DNA of 64,000 bases from Polytrichum commune (GCA_950295325.1 OX485807.1:20369666-20433665); one strand, 5' to 3'. Positions 1 to 12,918 are shown, numbered from the stretch's first letter. Numbers and translations: made by a program. Notes: a model not told the origin generated them from the letters alone.

Positions 1-918
1 AGACTAAAGGGCTTCCAGAAGAGTCTCTCCATATTCATCACTGTCGGCCAAGAGTCCCCATTCCCATCAATGAGAGTTGCCTTGTATTTACATTTTGGAA
101 AGTGGTCTCTGTAAAACGGTTTGGGTAGTGACTGCAAACATCACATCAACAATTTCAACTTTTATTCACCACATGCTATCAATTCAGTATAAGTAGAGAC
201 GTACAGACCTTGCTTACACACCAGTATTCTCATCCTTCATCTGAATAAACATTGACATTTTGAAGCTCAAATCTTCCCTGAACCACAAGTCTAAAATCGA
301 CCTCATCAAACCTTTAGCATCTGCAAAGATAAATATCATTGACTTCTTATTTAAAGACAACATGTCAGTGAACCTATAAGCTTCGTTTCTATTGCATCCT
401 GTTTCTTCAAATCAAGCTTAATTTTAGGGCCACGTTACACTATGACCAAAGGGCCATGTCCATGAAGTTGTGAGGGCCCTTGAAACTCATCCGAAGGCCC
501 TACCATAAAATTTCATTGAAAATAGAGTTTTGTGTGGCCATGGGAGCTTCAAGTGTAGTGTAAAGACTGGGCTCTCCATCAAATGCTATTTCATTATCTA
601 CCTATTCATGTGGGCTCCTCTACACAATAGATTATAATAAATCAAGGGTTGGAAGATTTTGAAGGTGTCATAGTCTCCCAAAGTTCTATGACACGCACCT
701 CTTTAAGGTGGGCTGGAAGCAAAAACCCAGTAGACAAGTGATCAACAACTTACAAGTATAAGACTGCAGTAAGGAACATCTTTGCACAGTTTCTTTAAGA
801 AACTGGGATGTGGCGTCTGCAGTTCCTGTGCTGCCTTGTTTGCCTTTTCTTTCTCAGCTTCCGTCACAGGACAACGTCTGGACACATAGGTTCTCCCTCT
901 CTTAGTCACTTCTTTGTG

Positions 919-3900
919 CTACTTTCTTGCAGATTTGTTAGTCTCTTGCACTTCATACTGCGGACAACATGCCTTCAGTTCATTCTCATCATCGTCGTGC
1001 ACTTCTTGGCCATTCTCCACTGCACTCCCTTCACCTTTATTGGGGGCCTTTCCAAAATAGGAATTAGTTCCTTTCCGTTCGCACAATGGCTTCCTCCCTT
1101 CATCTTCCTCACTATTGCTCTCATCGCCACCATTGCTCCCACTGGATGCAAACCCTTCTGAGCTCTCAGAATTGCCCTCCAAGACGCTCAGTAAGTCAGT
1201 TTTTTTAGAGCTCATGCACTCTTCACCCTGCTGCAAGGAAACAAATTCAAATCATCAACATCAGTTCGAGCAATAAAATTCAAACTTTTGGAAGTGGACA
1301 GTACTAAAGTTCAATCAACATAGAAAGTTCTATGGTTGCGATTATATGGAAAAGGCAAAATTATTGCTAACCACAACCACATCCACCCATTACCCCATCA
1401 AACCCACTAATGCATGTGGTCAACCACCCTTAGGGTAGTTGTTCATGCTCACGTGGCACCACTTGAGAATTTCAAGGCCAACATCCAGGGAGAAAGTTCA
1501 GGAGGCAACTCCTTTAGCACTACAATCCAGGGCTAACAAGGAAAATAATCACTATGATTTCTTCTAGAGTCCAAAACCTAAAGCCAATGATAAATTGCAA
1601 CTTGGAAGACCGATCCCACCATTGATACCAACCACAAGATATCACACATCACAAGAATTCACACACCGCAGGACTTCACACATCACAAGTGTGAATGAAG
1701 AAATTCGCAATTGTGGTTGATTGTCAAGGTTAACCACAACCAAAACCACCTTTACAGTCTTAACAACCCTTCAATGGTAACTCAAATCCACTGCAAACAC
1801 ATCATTCAACATGCCTATTCTTCCAGTCCTGACTTTGACCAGACTTTTACACTACTTGTATTCTAATAAAATAATCATGTGCTAGAAAACATTGGTGGCA
1901 AGAAAGAAGGCATGGCGGGTACTCATTGGCAACCTAATGTCCAAGTGGGAGGATATGAGCAGAGCTTTTACCTCATCCCGTTGCTCACGGTCAATGATGT
2001 CAAGCACCCTGAAAGTGTGGACCTTTAAAGACCGATCTTCAGCATTGATGATTTCAAATTCGCAAACATCTCCCTCATCAAGGAGGCGGGCACAAGCACT
2101 CCATCCACCCCGAACTCAGCACACCTTTTCTATTGCATTTCACAACCCATTCTTTTGTATTTTTGTCTACAAGCTTGACCAAAGTCTCTCCTTTCACCAG
2201 AAGCGGACCCACAGATGTTTTGGAGAGATCCTGCAAAGAACAGGACACACAACATGAAGACTTATAATGTTATTCACAGAAGGAACTTTGGTGATGGAAA
2301 ACTGATTTATTAGGGTTTCAACTTTTAAGCAAAAATCCCATTGAGAATATGATATGCAATCAGCTAATCGAATGGAGCCATTTAGAGGAGAAACTCACTG
2401 CTGCAGAATATGGGAAGCATTTTGATGGAGTGAGGATGATAATGTCTTGTGGACATTTTATTGTCAAACCCATTCTACTATAGGCTGCATCAAGTACTTG
2501 ACACCTTTGGGCTCGAGTGATGGTGCTTCTTCTATGATTTGCTACTCCATTTGAGGAGCCGCGCCCATACTTTGTTTCCTGTCCAGTGCTTGCGTCCCCA
2601 CATTCTTCAGTCACAACCAACAATTTTTTATAGACATGGAAGCTTTTAAATACAGTTAGTAGCTTAATAAGAGATGATTGAAAGAGCTATATATGTGTAC
2701 TAGGAAAAACATAGATAGAAGCAGAGAAAAGACCATGACTGTTGCATATAATGTGCAGGAAACCAACCAAACCCATAAAAATACTTCGCTCATATGACAC
2801 TCCGCTCACTAAACAGCAGAAATACTGATATCACCACCTCCCAGTATTTTATCACACTTCATTGTTGACATGAACAGTTCAACATGTAAGAAGGCAAAGA
2901 TGTCTCTGGTTTTTTTTTAAAGGTGGGAGAAGATATGCAAAAAAAACTCAATCGCTAATATGAGTAGCTGTGATTCCCATACCAGAGTCCACATCCTCAA
3001 CATCACATTTTCCATGCTTATGAAGAAGAGAAGCCTTAGTGAATCCATCAGCAGAGTCCTCATCCAAAGTCGCTCCCAAGCATTTCTTCTTGGAGAACAT
3101 GATCTATGTGAAGCTGAGGATGAGGATGTTACAGATACATCACCGCCCCCTTTTGACTTACAGCAAGAGGAGAGTTATTGTATGCCCTTTCCTTCATTAA
3201 TAGTTCTAGCTTTGTCGGGGTTTCTTGCATCCTTTCCTGCCCTCAGGCGATATTCTGCTCAAACTGAGAGGATTCTTGACGCTTGGACAAATTCTCCGTG
3301 CCCTCGCCATCCTCTCAGCACCTTAATCTGTAATGTTGTTCAAAGAGATTCTTCCTCAGTCCCCCCTCCAACTCTTCGCAGTCATCAGGATCACTTTTAG
3401 AACTTCTTTGGCCATTGGCAATTGCACCTGGTGTTGCAGTCGCCTGGATTCCTTGCACATTTGAGCCTTCTACCCATTCTTTCTTTACCTTGGCATCTGG
3501 TATGGAATTAGCGTGTGGTGTCTTCAAAACAGATTGTGAAGATTTGGCCTTCTGCCAATCTTCAGCCTCATAATTCTCAATGTCATCATCACTGTCAAAG
3601 TCTATAACAGATGATAAGGGTTTGGGATGTTCTTTGGATAATTTCTCCTGTGTATGACCTTCGACCTCGTTACTTTCATTCTTCACAACAGCAGGTGGAT
3701 GTTAGCATGTTCCTTGGGAACCTCTGCTCTATGTTGTGTCTGCTCATGACTTTCAATCTTCACAGCAGTAGGTGGGAGGTTGACATGCTCCTTGGTATTC
3801 TTTGTGTTTTGTTGTGTATAGCATGTAGTCTCCTGCATGTCCCCAGTACTGGGCACAGAATTTGTTCCATGTGGAGGCAAATCCCCTGTGCCCATGACTG

Positions 3901-4500
3901 GAATGCCATTATTATAGACTTGAACAAGGATTCTCGACTTTGGAGTAAGAGTGAAGACAAAGACGTGTCCAATTACAATGCTATGTGAAAAAGCAAATTC
4001 CTTTCCACTTGAATCGGAAACCCACATAGACATTGCCCCCGATCCTCATACACTTTGTGCTTGAAGCATCCTCTTCAAAATTTACAAACGTGCCAAACCT
4101 TGAGCCATGCTCCTCCATGAAATCCATGGGAATCTCCTGACCAACTGAACATGTAAGTATCAGTGATAAGTCGTGTTAAAATCAAAAACACAATTATTTG
4201 GTTCTACTCCACATTCTCATCCTTACTGATATACAAATAAAATATGTCGACCAGAGAAGAAGAACAGTGGTCTTACCATGTAACATCTTGGGTGGGTTGG
4301 AAGATGGTGGTCTCCCAAGACCTTTTGGGAGAAGAAAGGTGCTCCACAGCGCCAAACATATATGTTTCATTGTAATTCTTGCGTGCAGCATTGAAATCCC
4401 CACAGCAAAGATCCACATAACACATTTTCTCCTACTGCCATTCATACGCCATATGAAACTCTTCCTTATGCTGAGATTTAGGTTTGTCTGAGCTTCATGC
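919..4500 (-). pseudogene. B3-domain (REM-like) transcription factor gene, frame-broken
   Basis: Plant B3 proteins bind DNA in the nucleus. At least five exons are readable on the minus strand: about 4500-4277 (donor GTAAGA), 4136-about 3315, about 2607-2399 (donor GTGAGT), 2230-1972 (acceptor TTCTTTGCAG, donor GTAAAA) and 1230-919 (acceptor TTCCTTGCAG, stop at 919). B3 domain 1 spans the first junction: a PFFSQKVL start, then EIPMDFMEEHG, then after a frame change near 4035 a WVSDSSGKEF...GHVFVFTL segment. B3 domain 2 spans the third junction: FPYSAA, then ETLVKLVDKNTKEWVV, SSGW and EGDVCEFEII. The C-terminal exon is acidic and Ser/Glu-rich. Between the domains lies a low-complexity Lys/Glu/Ser linker. 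Frame breaks near 4035 and 2075 and stops between 3315 and 2950 suggest a pseudogene, though unrecognised small introns or sequencing errors could explain some. The exon structure is inferred; the B3 identity rests on the characteristic GW...EGDVCxFE pattern. Confidence 0.6.
1972..2230 (-). other. Exon carrying most of B3 domain 2, with a +1 length anomaly
   Basis: The exon is bounded by a clean acceptor (TTCTTTGCAG ending at 2231) and donor (GTAAAA starting at 1971). Both boundaries appear to be phase 0, because the flanking exons join in frame at GCA and at CAGGGT. The exon is 259 bp, one base more than a multiple of three. It reads DLSKTSVG...LVKLVDKNTKEWVV...SSGWMECL in one frame and then ARLLDEGDVCEFEIINAED...HTFRVLDII in the next. 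The switch lies near 2075. The two halves together match a B3 fold: a W.V strand, GW, EGD and FRV. A single-base insertion is therefore the simplest reading. Confidence 0.6.
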
Positions 4501-5984
4501 TGCACCTATTCACAAACAATAGACACGAGTATACATCAGAAACTTCACGTTTGACCTATCCAATATTTCATTCAGATTCAGCAGTCGCATGTTGATGCGG
4601 CGTATCTAAGAGAGGTCTGATCTGCTAAAGCCCACCACCATAAAGTTTAGTAAGATGTTTAAATTTCTATTTCTTTTCCTTATTTCTGGTTTTTGGATTA
4701 TTGGTTAGTGAGGATGATCTACAAGCATGTGTGGTGCATCTAACTTGTTCAAAGGGACCTCCAGGTATAAAAATACTGAACCACTGAAGTAACAATGTTC
4801 GTATATATCAGGTAGAATACATGCACATGTATACACATGCAAATGGTACGTCCTTTCGAGTTTGGCACCATTTGCATATGAATGCAATGTATACATATTC
4901 TTTGCAAGTCACAACATGCTTATATAATATTCATACTTGCATAAACCCCGGCACAGTTGGCTTGTAAAATAATATGGACCTTACTTTGGTTGGAATCAAC
5001 CGCCCCAATGTAAGGCAGCGTGTTCTCCAATTTTGTTATAATGAAGAACAAGAGCACATTTCAAAATTGATACATTCATGCTTTTCCATAATTCTCACCC
5101 CTCCCAAACCATCCAACAACGAGACAGCTAGGGAGAAAGGACTCTTGCTGGCAAAAGCCCGAGGTGTTGTCGCTTCCATCTAAATAGGAAATGGAAAATT
5201 TCATACAACCTAGCACAGATTCTTCCGTATGTGTTCTTTAATTGTAAGGTCGGTAATTCACAAGTGCAAATTGGCGCCTATGTGATGCAATGCCAGTAGA
5301 TTGGAGAGAAACAAAAGCACATACCTCTCGACCACGATCTGATTGCACATATGAGACCCTTTATGACCGCACTTGACTGCAGAAATCGGATGGGTGCTCA
5401 CTCATCTGGTAGGTTCTAAGTTCCAAACCAGAAAACCCTGAATTGCATCCTCATTCACCCAATGCACATTCAATCACGGTAGAAACTTGCGGAGTCTCCT
5501 TCAATGAATCTTCCACAAGGTCCTAGAGTCTCAGAAATGGTAATTACCACAGATGCCAAGGCAAATTGGGGGCACATTTTTGCTCGAATTCGGTGGTGTG
5601 AGCAATGGGAAACGCAAACTCTGCAGAGCATTCAAAGGAGTGAACATTGTAGGGAAGATGCTTCTAACCTACTAGATGAAAACTAGGTATAGACGATTAT
5701 TGGATGATTAACAAAATGATTAACAAGATGATTTCAATGCGGCTGGCGCTTCGTATGTTAAGTGCATGGGAACGTATTTAATGGTGGGTGTTTACTACAT
5801 GATTAGCGGAGTCCAAGATCATAGAAACTTTTAAAATCAAGCAACCCTATTGGTTGATAGGACCCAAAGAGTTTACACAACACTAGTGTCCAAATCCAAT
5901 GGATGAAAAATTTGAATTGGTAAAAATGTGGCACCACATTTCTGTCATATCTTATCAATTCCAACTCAAGAAAGTAGTCCACTC
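4501..5984. other. Region upstream of the B3 gene, no gene recognised
   Basis: About 1.5 kb of AT-rich sequence 5' of the minus-strand B3 gene, expected to hold its promoter and 5' UTR. Short open frames (for example 5504-5686) have no recognisable domain. No RNA gene, LTR or clear terminal repeat was seen. Confidence 0.3.
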
Positions 5985-6424
5985 AAGGGTGGGATTTATA
6001 TTAGGATCCTGACCCAAGAAACATGGGGGTCTAAATCACCCCTCTATTAAGTGACTTTACTATTTGGACTAAGTATTGGTTTCACAAATTAGCATAAGTG
6101 TTTTCTTGAGTAAGAACCATTGGAATTTGGCCCCCATTTGGCAGGAAAGTGATGTCACATGATGCCACTTCGTTACTCATACCTTGGACCATGCTAACCT
6201 TATACCTAGTGTAAACTCTTTGACTCCTAAGTATTGATCTCGACCAGTAGGACTGCTCGATTTTAGAGTTTCTTTGGTCTTGGACCCTAATGTAAAGCCA
6301 CCCTAATTTGAGAAACCCAAACCTCATGCTTGGATCTAATCTTGAGTCTAGAAATAAGGTCCATGAAAAGGTATGTTGGATCTCAAGTTTCTTGGACCCA
6401 TAACCCAAATGTAAACCCACCCCT
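5985..6424. mobile_element. 440-bp element with about 50-bp imperfect terminal inverted repeats
   Basis: The left end reads AAGGGTGGGATTTATATT and continues to GACCCAAGAAACATG. The reverse complement of the right end reads AGGGGTGGGTTTACATTT and continues to GGTCCAAGAAACTTG. The match runs for about 50 bp at roughly 70% by eye. A second, internal copy of the inverted motif lies near 6283-6305. There is no coding capacity. Target-site duplications could not be resolved, so the superfamily is open; size and structure suggest a MITE. Confidence 0.45.
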
Positions 6425-8221
6425 AGATGGACTATCTTCTCAAAACGAGACTGACAAGATTTGGCATAGACCCCAATTCAAACCCATGTTGCATTGATTT
6501 GGCATATGCCATACATAGTTACTGCCCTTGGATATCAATCATGATTTGGCAAGATCCTTAAGCTAGCGTGGAATGCATAACATGGTATTCGTGAAAACAT
6601 CACGCAACACGTTAAAATGTCGTATATGTTGTTTTCTCGAATGCAAGAAAGGCTTCCTTGAATTGATTCTTGGAGAGAGCTTTTGCCAACTAAACAAATT
6701 TTTGCCAACTACAAGTTTTTCCAAAGCTCAAGTGTATTCCACAAGACTAAAAACTTTTTCAACCATGAAAAATATGTCACATGTGAATGTGACATTTTCG
6801 CAAATACTATGTTACTACGTGAATCTAAAATGGACATCAATCATAATGTAGCACTCATCCCAATCTCGTAAAACGCAACACACTTCTCATTTTTGTATTA
6901 ATAGGTTGATGAGAGAGTTATCATTTGCAGTGACCATAGGTGCTCACTAAATCTTCAAAAGTGGTGTTGGGTTGGTCTCTATGTATAGAAACCCTATGAT
7001 ATTCCTTCTTTTGTAGAATAGTCGATGTTTTTTGTTGTGGCATTTTTGATATACAAGTTGACAATAAGATAATATTACCCACAAAGCATTTAAAGAAACA
7101 AAACACAGTGCTCGTGTGAAGTTGTTGACCAATGTGCCAATGCACATTCCTAAAGGTGTTACATGCCAACATCGGCCTCTTATTTGGAGTGCGAGGAACA
7201 AATATTCAAGTACTTTGAAAGTTCATAACTTGTGGTCGCAACATCTCAATTATATCAAAATTCTATATGAATTGTTGTTCTTATCAAATTGAAATGCGCC
7301 CAAAAGCAAGCAAGCAAGCAAGCAAATGTGTATGCCAAACATGTCCATGAACTAAGTTGCCCTATAGTTGATTCATTGATAGTATCTTTGGCCACAACCA
7401 TGCACATAACATTATTTAGCCATATGGTAGAGTTCCGTTTCTATATTTAGCATATGATAAGGGCCGTTGTTGTCTTATCTTCATGGGAAGGAACTTAAAT
7501 AATAGGGAGAAATTGATGCTAGTTTGAACATAACGAACATTGTGAATAATGTCGGTAATTTTAGTGAATAGTATCGGGATGAACAATGCTTTTTGTGGAT
7601 AGTGTCAAGAATATAACTTCACCAATTTTCCAATTGTCCACATGAATGTATGAACAATAACCAAATATTATTATTTTGTTCGGGGGGACTAGATAATATA
7701 ATTTCTTTATTTTAGGGTCAATGAAGCTTATCCACATAGTTGAATAATGTTGTGCATTATTTGTAGGATTTTCATCTGATTTGAACTACAAGCCCAAAAA
7801 AAGAACGACAAGTTTGCCAAAAAAAAACAAATTCATAGCTATCCTTCCAAAAACAAAACATGAAATAGCGTACCTTTTGAAATCAACTTACTAAATCAAA
7901 GCACATGTTCTACTTGGTATTAAAAGCATTCGTGGAAATTGACATCAAGGGCCTTTGACCACCATTGTTGTCAACTTTGGTTTTGATTGGCAATTGGTAT
8001 GTAGAAGATAACTTCATAATGCAGATGTGAGAACAAAAATATTTTTCATTTCAATGCAATTCGAGAAGGTTCACTGGTCACAAAGTGGAAGTTTTCAAGT
8101 TGAGGCAATCGGTGTAAATTGTTTTTTTCTTAGTTTGGATGATAGGATGGATGTGCACCCATGATCAAAATAGACACTCATGTATAAACTTGGAAGACAT
8201 GTACATGTGAGGATTTGAATT
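6425..8221. other. Intergenic AT-rich sequence, no feature except a microsatellite
   Basis: No gene, LTR or transposase frame could be supported in this stretch. The only structured feature is a short AAGC repeat at 7304-7325. Confidence 0.3.
7304..7325. repeat. (AAGC)n microsatellite
   Basis: About five and a half perfect tandem AAGC units in an otherwise featureless AT-rich region. Confidence 0.9.
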
Positions 8222-8494
8222 TGTTGTGGAGAAAAGATAGGTAGTACAAAGATAGATAAGAGTGGATAGAATTCTCCATACCCCGAGAGAGGTGGGAGGT
8301 TCAATTTATATAAAGTATGGTATGGGCAGTCTTAACGAGCTGACACATGCTACTACCTATGAGTATCTACTATGGAGGAGCCACGTGGGAGGAGCAACCT
8401 TCCTTAACCATGGATCCTCTCATTAATGATATGTCCACCTACCTATTAATGGAGGGGATCTTGAGGTTGATGTGTTGGCATTCCAGTCACAACA
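8222..8494 (-). repeat. Copia 3' LTR (minus orientation)
   Basis: This 273-bp segment starts TGTTGTGACTGG and ends CCACAACA on the minus strand, giving the TG...CA ends of an LTR. It is clearly related to the segment at 55060-55317, with shared blocks such as the region around TTTATATAAAGTATGG. Just upstream in element sense (8495-8511) is a purine-rich stretch, AGGTTCAGGAGGAG, fitting a polypurine tract next to a 3' LTR. Coding sequence for a copia RNase H tail lies on the same side. Confidence 0.75.
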
Positions 8495-8611
8495 CTCCTC
8501 CTGAACCTGAGATAACCTCATTAAAAAATTTATCAAGTAAAACCCAATGGGATAAAACCTTGATAAAGAAAAGAGTATTATTTCAGGAAGAGATGAGTTC
8601 TTGTAATGATA

Positions 8612-8795
8612 TCATACTTGTGCACATACTAACTTTTTGTGCTTACAGGCGGTCAATGCCTTAGTCAACATATCTGCAACATTATTTTCATATTCTATCT
8701 TTCTAATTTCTGTTTGACCTTTTTCAACTAAATCTTGTGAGTAACTGAAAATATGAGGACTAATACGTTTTGTCCTATCTGCTTTGATAAATCCA
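8612..8795 (-). pseudogene. Copia polyprotein C-terminal end (RNase H tail), truncated
   Basis: The minus-strand frame reads GFIKADRTKRISPHIFSYS followed by QDLVEKGQTEI, then NNVADMLTKAL and a stop at 8614-8612. The K..I....F...DL...G.....I....N.AD..TKAL pattern is the end of Ty1/copia RNase H, where the domain carries the last catalytic Asp (the D of NVAD). The frame stops abruptly at 8795, exactly where the CACTA-like terminus begins, so the rest of this copy was displaced or lost. The 3' LTR at 8222-8494 belongs to the same element. Confidence 0.7.
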
Positions 8796-9548
8796 CACTA
8801 CAAGGAAAACACAAAAATGACTATGACCATATGACCGGATATGACTATTGCTTTTAAAATAGCATGTTGAACCAAAGTGATGACTAGAAGTGACTTTAGT
8901 CATCATATGACTAGGCTTTTAGTCATATCGGACAGGTCCTAGATGGGAACCATGTAGAGAACGTATTGGGAACATGTTCTCTCAATATTTTTAATTTTCA
9001 TGATAGTCATAACAGACCACATCACTAAGATTAGTATTTAGCTCATTACAATTTTCAGGTCCTAATAGTGAACGGTTTTTATATTGCATTTGGACTTCCT
9101 TCGTACTATTTATGTTGTGAGTCCCCAGTCTTTAATCATTTCAACAAATGTTTTATGGCAATGACATTTTTGTTGGTTGTATATTGAATTTTGACAATAC
9201 AACCATTTTTTTTTACTTATTTGCAATGTTTTTGAGTTCTATTACTATTACACGACATCATAGTTTATTTCTTGACTTTGCAATATGCAAATACATAATC
9301 TATACAGTCACAAAAAAAATGATCTACACTTATAGCTACTATCTTTGCCATGCAACCTCCCTTCCTAATGTCGGACAACATCATCTTCTATATCTGGATT
9401 TTCTTCCACAACGTCCAACGCTCGATTTAACGTCTTTCATAGTTAGAACCATGCATATCCTCAATACAAGGGTACCATGTGCTGTGTCAATGGAAGTGGA
9501 TATGGACCTTAGGTCATGATGTTCTTGTCCCTGCCTTAGATAGATAGA

Positions 9549-9870
9549 AACTCCGGTCCCTTTTTAACAAGGGGCCGGCGTGAATAAAGTGTCCGTTCGT
9601 AATGTCAATGACCCGATGCCCACCGGACAAGGGGACATTGGGGCAATACTACTCTCCCCTTTCGAGGATGGACACTATAGTGACACACTATACTAGTTAC
9701 TAGCTAGCCACTAGTGCCTTGAAGATACCGGACATGGTATCCCCCCAAAGGGCTTTGAGGTACCCATACAACAAGGTCCAAGGACCCCCCCCCCCCCCCA
9801 CCATAGTTGGGTGGACTAAGGTGGTGAGCACCACGCCGGCATAGGATCAAGGGATCAATCGATCAAATTT
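9549..9870 (-). mobile_element. 5'-truncated 3' end of the large LINE family (antisense copy)
   Basis: Read on the minus strand, this segment matches the 3' UTR of the LINE at 27.1-27.2 kb. Both have a TAGTGTC block, an AGTAGTATT block, GACACTTTATTCAC and then a hairpin containing GGACCGGAGT. The hairpin here (9550-9581) is less perfect and is followed by a CTAT-type tail rather than TTC. It ends where the unit ends in the long copy. It lies inside the CACTA-like element, so it inserted there, or was carried there, later. The upstream limit is approximate. Confidence 0.6.
9786..9799. repeat. Poly-C tract
   Basis: An uninterrupted run of C of about 14 bases. It is one of seven such G/C runs of roughly ten bases or more in the window. 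Confidence 0.9.
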
Positions 9871-12800
9871 GAAGAGTGTGAATCATCTGTACATGCATTT
9901 GATACTCCAATAATCGTAAAGCAATTTAAGAGAAGAAACACCGCAATCAAACGCATTGTTCGAGAACCCTCGTACAATGAATTTATTTATTTCTCTAGGA
10001 CCTTCGTGAGTTTTACCTCCTCAAACTTTTCTTCTTCCATAGCAATGGTATCTTCATCATCCTCGAGTCTATTGTTCATTGTGGTAGAATTGTTGTTGTA
10101 ACTGCCTAGACACTGTGTTATCATTCGTACAACTTCGAATTCTTCATGTTCGTTTTTAGTATTTGGAGAAACCAATTACTATGTTCAAATTTTGTAGTCA
10201 TATAATAAAAAATAAGGTCTACATTTAGTCATCCATGTGGTTTCAGAGTTTGTAGTCCTAGAGTCCAAAACAATGACTACATTTTGTCATCCGTATGGAA
10301 ATCGGCTATAACAATTCATTTTAGAAAAGATTTCTCATTTCTAAACTCTGGAATTGCTAAACTCTCGCTAAACCATGCCAAATGAAGTAGTGCATCCATT
10401 CCTCACTTGAGGCCACCATAGTGGTTCAATTTACTGGATAATACGTGAATAACTCATATCCCTCTTTAATATCTCGTGTTGCTACAGTATGGCATATCCC
10501 CAGGCTTTGGGGTTTCACGGTGTAGGCAACGACACATGGTTCCACTACACATTGGCAATCTCCTCCTTTCCAATAGAGTTATAAATGAAATATGCCATGT
10601 GTCCATTCAAAACATCCTCATCTCCGTAGACAGTATTCTTTAGTTGTAGCACATATTTTTTAAACCATGGGTTTGCTTTGTACATACTTTTGAATTCCGT
10701 TTTAAAAAACAATTGCCCTACAAATGACAATAATTCATATGTGGCCTTTGATACTTGCAATGCAAATACACCCATCCTATGTATGAATCCGTTGACATTC
10801 TAACCTCCCACTTCCTATTCTAATATGTAAAGGGAGTGAGTTTTGGAATTGCTCATGAGCCCCACTGCCTATGAAAAATATCCGTCCCAAAATTACACGC
10901 CAACTTTTGTTGGTCGCTAAATAAACTTGGCTCTCCATCCCTTTGAAGGAATAGAGTAGCTGAGATTATAAACTGTAAGCAGTAATGACTGCAGCCTACA
11001 TATAAGATCTTTGCATTTCCTACATGTTTAAATGTAATATAGCAAGCTACATACCATCCCACCTATACAGTGCTCAGAAGAAGAAAAACATCAACGATGT
11101 CTAGCAAACATATCATGATTGATTTCTTTCAGAATCTTGCTTGTAGTCTCGAAGATGTTTGTGAATGGTTTTCTTTGATAACATTTTGCACCCATGCATT
11201 TTTTATATGGGCATGCATATCTTGTGACTATCTACTTGTTGTCTATCTGCTTCCTTCTTCTCTATGTCCCACAATTACAACTGCAAAAGATCCTATTGTG
11301 ATTTCGGATTCATTTCCAAATGTTTTTATTCAATTGAAAAAGATCCAATCATTTTCTTGTACACAACAGTCCTGCGAAGGACATGTACAAGTACAGGGAT
11401 GACGGTTGGATTATTTAAAATTTCACTAAGAATGAAGTTGATCACGTCTATGCCTAGTCAACTTATGACTTGTTATAGTGCTCAAGAAAGCAAATAAATG
11501 ACTGCCAATAGTTATGAATACAATAAGCAATGGAAAATGACCTAAACCTAACCGAGGACATGTGACTAAGACTAGTCATACATGTAGGACAACCATGACT
11601 AAATGTAGTCATTCTCTTTGTAAACCAATGATTGCATGTAGTCATCAGGAATAAAAAAACCTAAAACCTACATGCAACATGGAGGACATGCAAAAGAAAC
11701 CCTAAACCTAATACATATGCCACTTATTAAACACCTAAATTGTAAATCCATAACCGCCATTTAAGCTGCAATTGTCATTCACTACAACATTGGCGTGTCC
11801 ACAATTTCCTGCCTTAATTGCTTATAGTTGGAGGGTTTGTGTCTAACCTAATCTTGTGAAAATTGGGTGCAAATAATATAATCAAAATGATTTGAGTTGG
11901 CAAAGAAAAATTCATGTTGAATGCTAATCACTAGTCTTATATTCTCCTATAACGTCCTCACAAGTTGTCCCTTTAATTGATGACATTGCTATTCATAATC
12001 TCCCTTGCACATTGGATATCTTTTTCATTAAAACCATTGCCTACCCTATCCCCGTGGGTTACCTACCCTATTATGGTGCGTTTTCCTTGTAATTCCGTGG
12101 TTGAATACCTATTTTTGTGGTTACTTCCCTTTTTATTCTAGTGTGTTGTTCTTCAACATTCTTCCTTATGGTCCAGCGTGCTTGGTCTTCTCCTTCGTCT
12201 CCTTAGTTGAAGTTTTGTTGCTTTATTGAGATGTGAGGCTTGCTTCTAGGTGTCTCTAACCTTTGAATCAATTGTTGGCTCAACATTGGTCTTTCATTGC
12301 AAGGAAAATGGCTCAAATACCTCCACTCTTGTCGTCTTCCTTTGTACATGTGATATCGAGGTCCGTAGCCAATTTATTGGAGAGGTATTCCAAGGAAATG
12401 CTAGAATACCACATATATTGAGTGTTGTTTTGAATCAAATATCAAGGATGTTGTTTGACATGTTTAAGGACTCCAGGAACGTCCCTATTTTGGGCAAGAG
12501 AGGGTCAACTCCTCATAGTGGCCGTTCCAAACCACGGTGTGGACCTTCTTCCACTTGATGTTCCATGTTTGATCCAGTGTTATACAAAGAAAGGAGGACC
12601 TTCACACCCGAGGCAGTGGGGATGAACACAACAACAAGATGACAAAGTGGGACAAAGAACACACCGTCGCCGAGTCAACAACCTATAGCAAAGGTGCGTA
12701 ACCCTAAACCCAAAATCCTTAGAGAATATGACTAAGACTGGTCATTAGTTTAAACAATATGACTAAGACTAATTGTTACTTTAGAAAATGACTAAGATTA

Positions 12801-12918
12801 GTCATTTCTATAGAAAATGTGACTAAGACTAATCATCTAAGTCATAGCTATGATTAATTATAGTCATTAATCTAGAAAACATTATTACGACTAGTTATGC
12901 AATTAGTCATTGCTAGTG

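Larger units (their letters stand above)
8796..12918. mobile_element. CACTA-like element (probably non-autonomous)
   Basis: The left end is CACTACAAGGAAAACAC, typical of plant CACTA (En/Spm) termini. The proposed right end reads CACTAGCAATGACTAA on the minus strand. Both ends are crowded with short subterminal repeats of the type TGACTA / TAGTCAT: near 8838-8935, 11560-11650 and 12720-12910, including TGACTAAGACTAGTCAT. Such arrays are transposase-binding regions in CACTA elements. No convincing TNP2-type transposase was recognised, so this is probably a non-autonomous copy. The 3-bp flanks (CCA and GTT) do not match, so the right boundary is less certain than the left. Confidence 0.5.

Noticed and set aside
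5504-5686. Possible retroelement RNase H fragment (MVITTDAKANWGHIF)
   Set aside because: Only a short TDA...WG resemblance and no further catalytic residues or neighbouring RT.
9987-11497. Short frames inside the CACTA-like element as a transposase
   Set aside because: None shows TNP2 or TNPA features, and all are under 125 residues.
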